This document shows positions 22,243-24,287 of a DNA stretch of 24,287 nucleotides, in pieces. The stretch is taken from assembly GCA_938003875.1 (NCBI GenBank), contig CALKWO010000112.1, positions 1 through 24,287 on the forward strand, in the 5' to 3' direction. This stretch comes from an uncultured bacterium (lineage in GTDB: Bacteria > Planctomycetota > Uabimicrobiia > Uabimicrobiales > JABWCH01). The notes beneath the pieces are model-generated. The model worked only from the letters and a program-made list of their open reading frames with translations. It was not told where the DNA came from and did no database searches. Within the stretch, counting starts at the first letter, position 1, and each line of letters opens with the position of its first letter. A program made the translations under genes and the position numbers.

Positions 22243-24287
22243 CTATGACTTTTTCATAGAATGAACGGATAAACGACGTGCTGCTTCTATCAAAAGAGTT
22301 TCAATAGGACGGTTCATTGTCACTTCATCAGAAATTTCGTTGGCATTGAAAGAAAACTGCCCATGCTTCAATCCCATCAAATTGAAGAATACCTCTTCTC
22401 CATGCTCGTTGATGGATTCGCAATGGATTACAGTTCCTTCGGAAATATATACCTTAGAAACTTCGTCAGTAATAACCCATAAGCAGCCTGATTTTTGCTC
22501 AATAGAGAGCATGTGCAAAACCTTCCACAAGGTATTGCGTTTAATACTTCCTTTAAAATTGAGAATCCTTTTCTGTACATTTCCATCTACAGTTGCTACA
22601 TCTGCGGTACTTTCTATAGTGACATCAGGAGGCATCATATTGCCTCCCTGATCGTAATGACAATCGCACATATCGCTTTTAGATAGTACATGCTTTCTGC
22701 AATGCTGAAAAATTCTATTTAGAGGACAGCTTTTTCTTCCATGTTTTAGATAAAAACCAAAGGCATCTATGAGCTGCAAAAGAGAAATCGCGAGCTTTTG
22801 TTTTTGTTCTCGGTCTACTACGGTTTTTAAAGCAAAGAGCAAGAAAGAAAGGAAACGGAAAAAGAAAAATAAAATTTTATAGGGTTGTGTTGAGAGAATG
22901 TTTTTTTCATCCTGGCTGACAGGTGAAGAACCCCAAGAGCTACAGAAATTGGTGGCAACACCTTCCCATACCATTTTTTCATTGAGCAATTTATATAAAA
23001 TTCTATAAACTTTTTCACCCTGCTTTTCCATGAAAAGGATTTCTGTTCTCATCTTTTGAAGAGAATCTTCGATGAAATCTACCATGTTCACATTAGGACA
23101 AATCTGCTGAAATTCATAAAGTACCTTTTGAAACATATTTTGGCAAAGGTCTAGCAACATATTATAAGGGTGTGTGCAGGCATGTAGCCTTTTGCTATGT
23201 CTTTTGGCACTGGTATTGCTACTTCTCCCTCTTTTTGATGTACGAGAGCGTTTAGCAGCTTTTTCTCCTTCTGTTGGTACTTTTTGTACTTCTGTAGCAT
23301 CATCAGCAGCATTCATTTTTTCTTCAAGAATTTTCTGAGAGGATTCATTTTCAGCAGATTCTGTAGTCGCAGGTGCAGTTTCTGCAGTAGACGGCATCTC
23401 TTCAGATGCCATATCAGTCGATAGCTGGTTTTCTATTTGTTCAATTTGCTCAAAAATATTTTCATAGGATTGTGTATCAGGGGCTGCAGGAGTATTTTGT
23501 GCAGGTCCGTATACTGGCTGGCCATTCTGATCATACCCATAAAATACTTGTGCCTGTTGATTATATCCTGGGTACATGGGCTGTTGATACATAGGATCGT
23601 AAGCCTGGTTGTTATATACAGGAGTATAAACGATTTGCCCTGATGCATTATACATGGGAACATAGGCAGGTTGCTGATTCATTTGATTATAGTATATAGG
23701 CTGTCCATTCTGGTCATACCCATAAAATGGTTGACCAGCCTGATCATACATAGGTGCATAAGGATTGTAGGCACCAGGTTGATTATACATAGGATAGCCC
23801 TGACTCGGCTGTGCATAACCCTGGTTTGCCTGCGGATACACCTGTCCGTAATTGTTTTGCCCTACTGCACCATATCCTGGATAAAAATTTGATGAAGGCT
23901 GTGCATTGGATATCGGAGGCTGAGAATACGTTTGTGCATTCTCCAAAGGTACCTGGGGAGAAACAGGTTGTGGAGGATAGTATGTATCCTGCTGTATAGG
24001 CAAGGATTGCGTTTTTATTTCTTCTGACTTTGTAGCTTTTTCTTCTTTTGATGCTTTAGTTTCTTGATCTTTATATAAGGCAGAATCGCCATAGAGCATT
24101 TGCTCAATATCCTGGTCATAAAGAGAGCGGGGTTCTTCCTGCATCAGGTCTTCCAATCTTTCTTCCGAATTTTCATTCGATGAAATCCTCTGATTGAGGG
24201 AGATGTTCTGGTCAGCCACGGCCGTTTCTGGGGCTTCTTCGTATATAGACTGTACCTCTTCATCCTTAGAAGGTTCTACTCTATCTT
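22243..24287 (-). CDS. DUF4388 protein with prion-like Tyr/Gln/Pro/Asn-rich region (5' end off the window)
   Basis: The frame stays open to the right edge; the GTG at 24219 has no ribosome-binding site and the 22 codons before it are acidic and in keeping with the chain, so the start lies outside. In order: an acidic N-terminal part (SNENSEERLEDLMQEE); about 170 residues of low complexity with repeats of Y-D-Q-N-G-Q-P, MYNQPG and YNQQ; an acidic/Ala stretch; a basic RGRSSNTSAKRHSKR patch; a helical middle of about 190 residues; a Cys/His-rich segment (CDCHYDQGG); and a C-terminal DUF4388 (PATAN) domain, beginning FKGSIKRNTLWKVLHML and including YISEGTVIHC and GQFSFN. DUF4388 occurs in signalling and gliding-related proteins. 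Cytoplasmic; role unknown. Confidence 0.8.
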   Translation of the reverse strand, partial: DRVEPSKDEEVQSIYEEAPETAVADQNISLNQRISSNENSEERLEDLMQEEPRSLYDQDIEQMLYGDSALYKDQETKASKEEKATKSEEIKTQSLPIQQDTYYPPQPVSPQVPLENAQTYSQPPISNAQPSSNFYPGYGAVGQNNYGQVYPQANQGYAQPSQGYPMYNQPGAYNPYAPMYDQAGQPFYGYDQNGQPIYYNQMNQQPAYVPMYNASGQIVYTPVYNNQAYDPMYQQPMYPGYNQQAQVFYGYDQNGQPVYGPAQNTPAAPDTQSYENIFEQIEQIENQLSTDMASEEMPSTAETAPATTESAENESSQKILEEKMNAADDATEVQKVPTEGEKAAKRSRTSKRGRSSNTSAKRHSKRLHACTHPYNMLLDLCQNMFQKVLYEFQQICPNVNMVDFIEDSLQKMRTEILFMEKQGEKVYRILYKLLNEKMVWEGVATNFCSSWGSSPVSQDEKNILSTQPYKILFFFFRFLSFLLFALKTVVDREQKQKLAISLLQLIDAFGFYLKHGRKSCPLNRIFQHCRKHVLSKSDMCDCHYDQGGNMMPPDVTIESTADVATVDGNVQKRILNFKGSIKRNTLWKVLHMLSIEQKSGCLWVITDEVSKVYISEGTVIHCESINEHGEEVFFNLMGLKHGQFSFNANEISDEVTMNRPIETLLIEAARRLSVHSMKKS

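Noticed and set aside
24217..24219. GTG as start of the DUF4388 protein
   Set aside because: The frame is open to the window edge with matching acidic composition and no ribosome-binding site before the GTG, so it is an internal valine.

Overview
The window is an AT-rich (visibly under 50% GC), gene-dense stretch of a bacterial chromosome. The organism is probably Gram-negative: there is an LpxL-type lipid acyltransferase domain, a secreted protein with a Sec signal, aroA and an ornithine aminotransferase, and most starts follow good Shine-Dalgarno sites. Nothing fixes the phylum. The domain mix (a stand-alone NFACT-R protein, a Bax1-type nuclease, a DUF4388 protein and dispersed palindromes of the ACCGCAGAGA type) would suit a deep-branching lineage such as Planctomycetota or relatives, but that is a guess. 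I saw no tRNA, rRNA or CRISPR array.

Layout. (1) 1-3132, all genes on minus: a REP-type Y1 transposase whose promoter and start are tandemly duplicated (179 bp x 2), a zinc-ribbon membrane protein with a possible 44-residue membrane partner, a repeat-rich non-coding stretch with two paralogous hairpins, and a small membrane-anchored protein. (2) 3165-13691, plus strand, tightly packed: UvrD/PcrA helicase, stand-alone NFACT-R, a LarA/DUF2088 protein, a threonine synthase-like PLP enzyme, an adenylation-carrier-acyltransferase fusion, MGMT, a YtcJ-type amidohydrolase and a lipoate-ligase-like protein. Gaps are 7-33 bp or small overlaps, so this is probably one transcription unit. (3) 13764-18169, plus strand: a secreted protein of unknown function, a PurF-like glutamine amidotransferase with an inserted receiver-like domain and a ruined PRPP loop, a 205-bp hexamer-built inverted repeat, and aroA ending in a terminator. 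(4) 18256-24287, minus strand: a 42-residue Pro/Ala/Lys microprotein with its own promoter, a Bax1-like nuclease, a PflX-type radical SAM protein, rocD, and a DUF4388 protein with a prion-like Tyr/Gln/Pro/Asn tail that runs off the right edge.

The best candidate for an undescribed system is 5546-10911. A nickel-pincer-type LarA homologue and a PLP enzyme of the threonine synthase fold sit directly before one polypeptide carrying an adenylation domain, a carrier domain and an LpxL-like acyltransferase domain. The arrangement is like DltA, DltC and a lipid acyltransferase in one chain, and suggests that a small acid is made, activated, held as a thioester and passed to a lipid or sugar-lipid. 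The adenylation domain appears to lack the Asp that anchors an alpha-amino group, and the acyltransferase lacks the usual acidic residue of HX4D/E, so substrate and chemistry are open.
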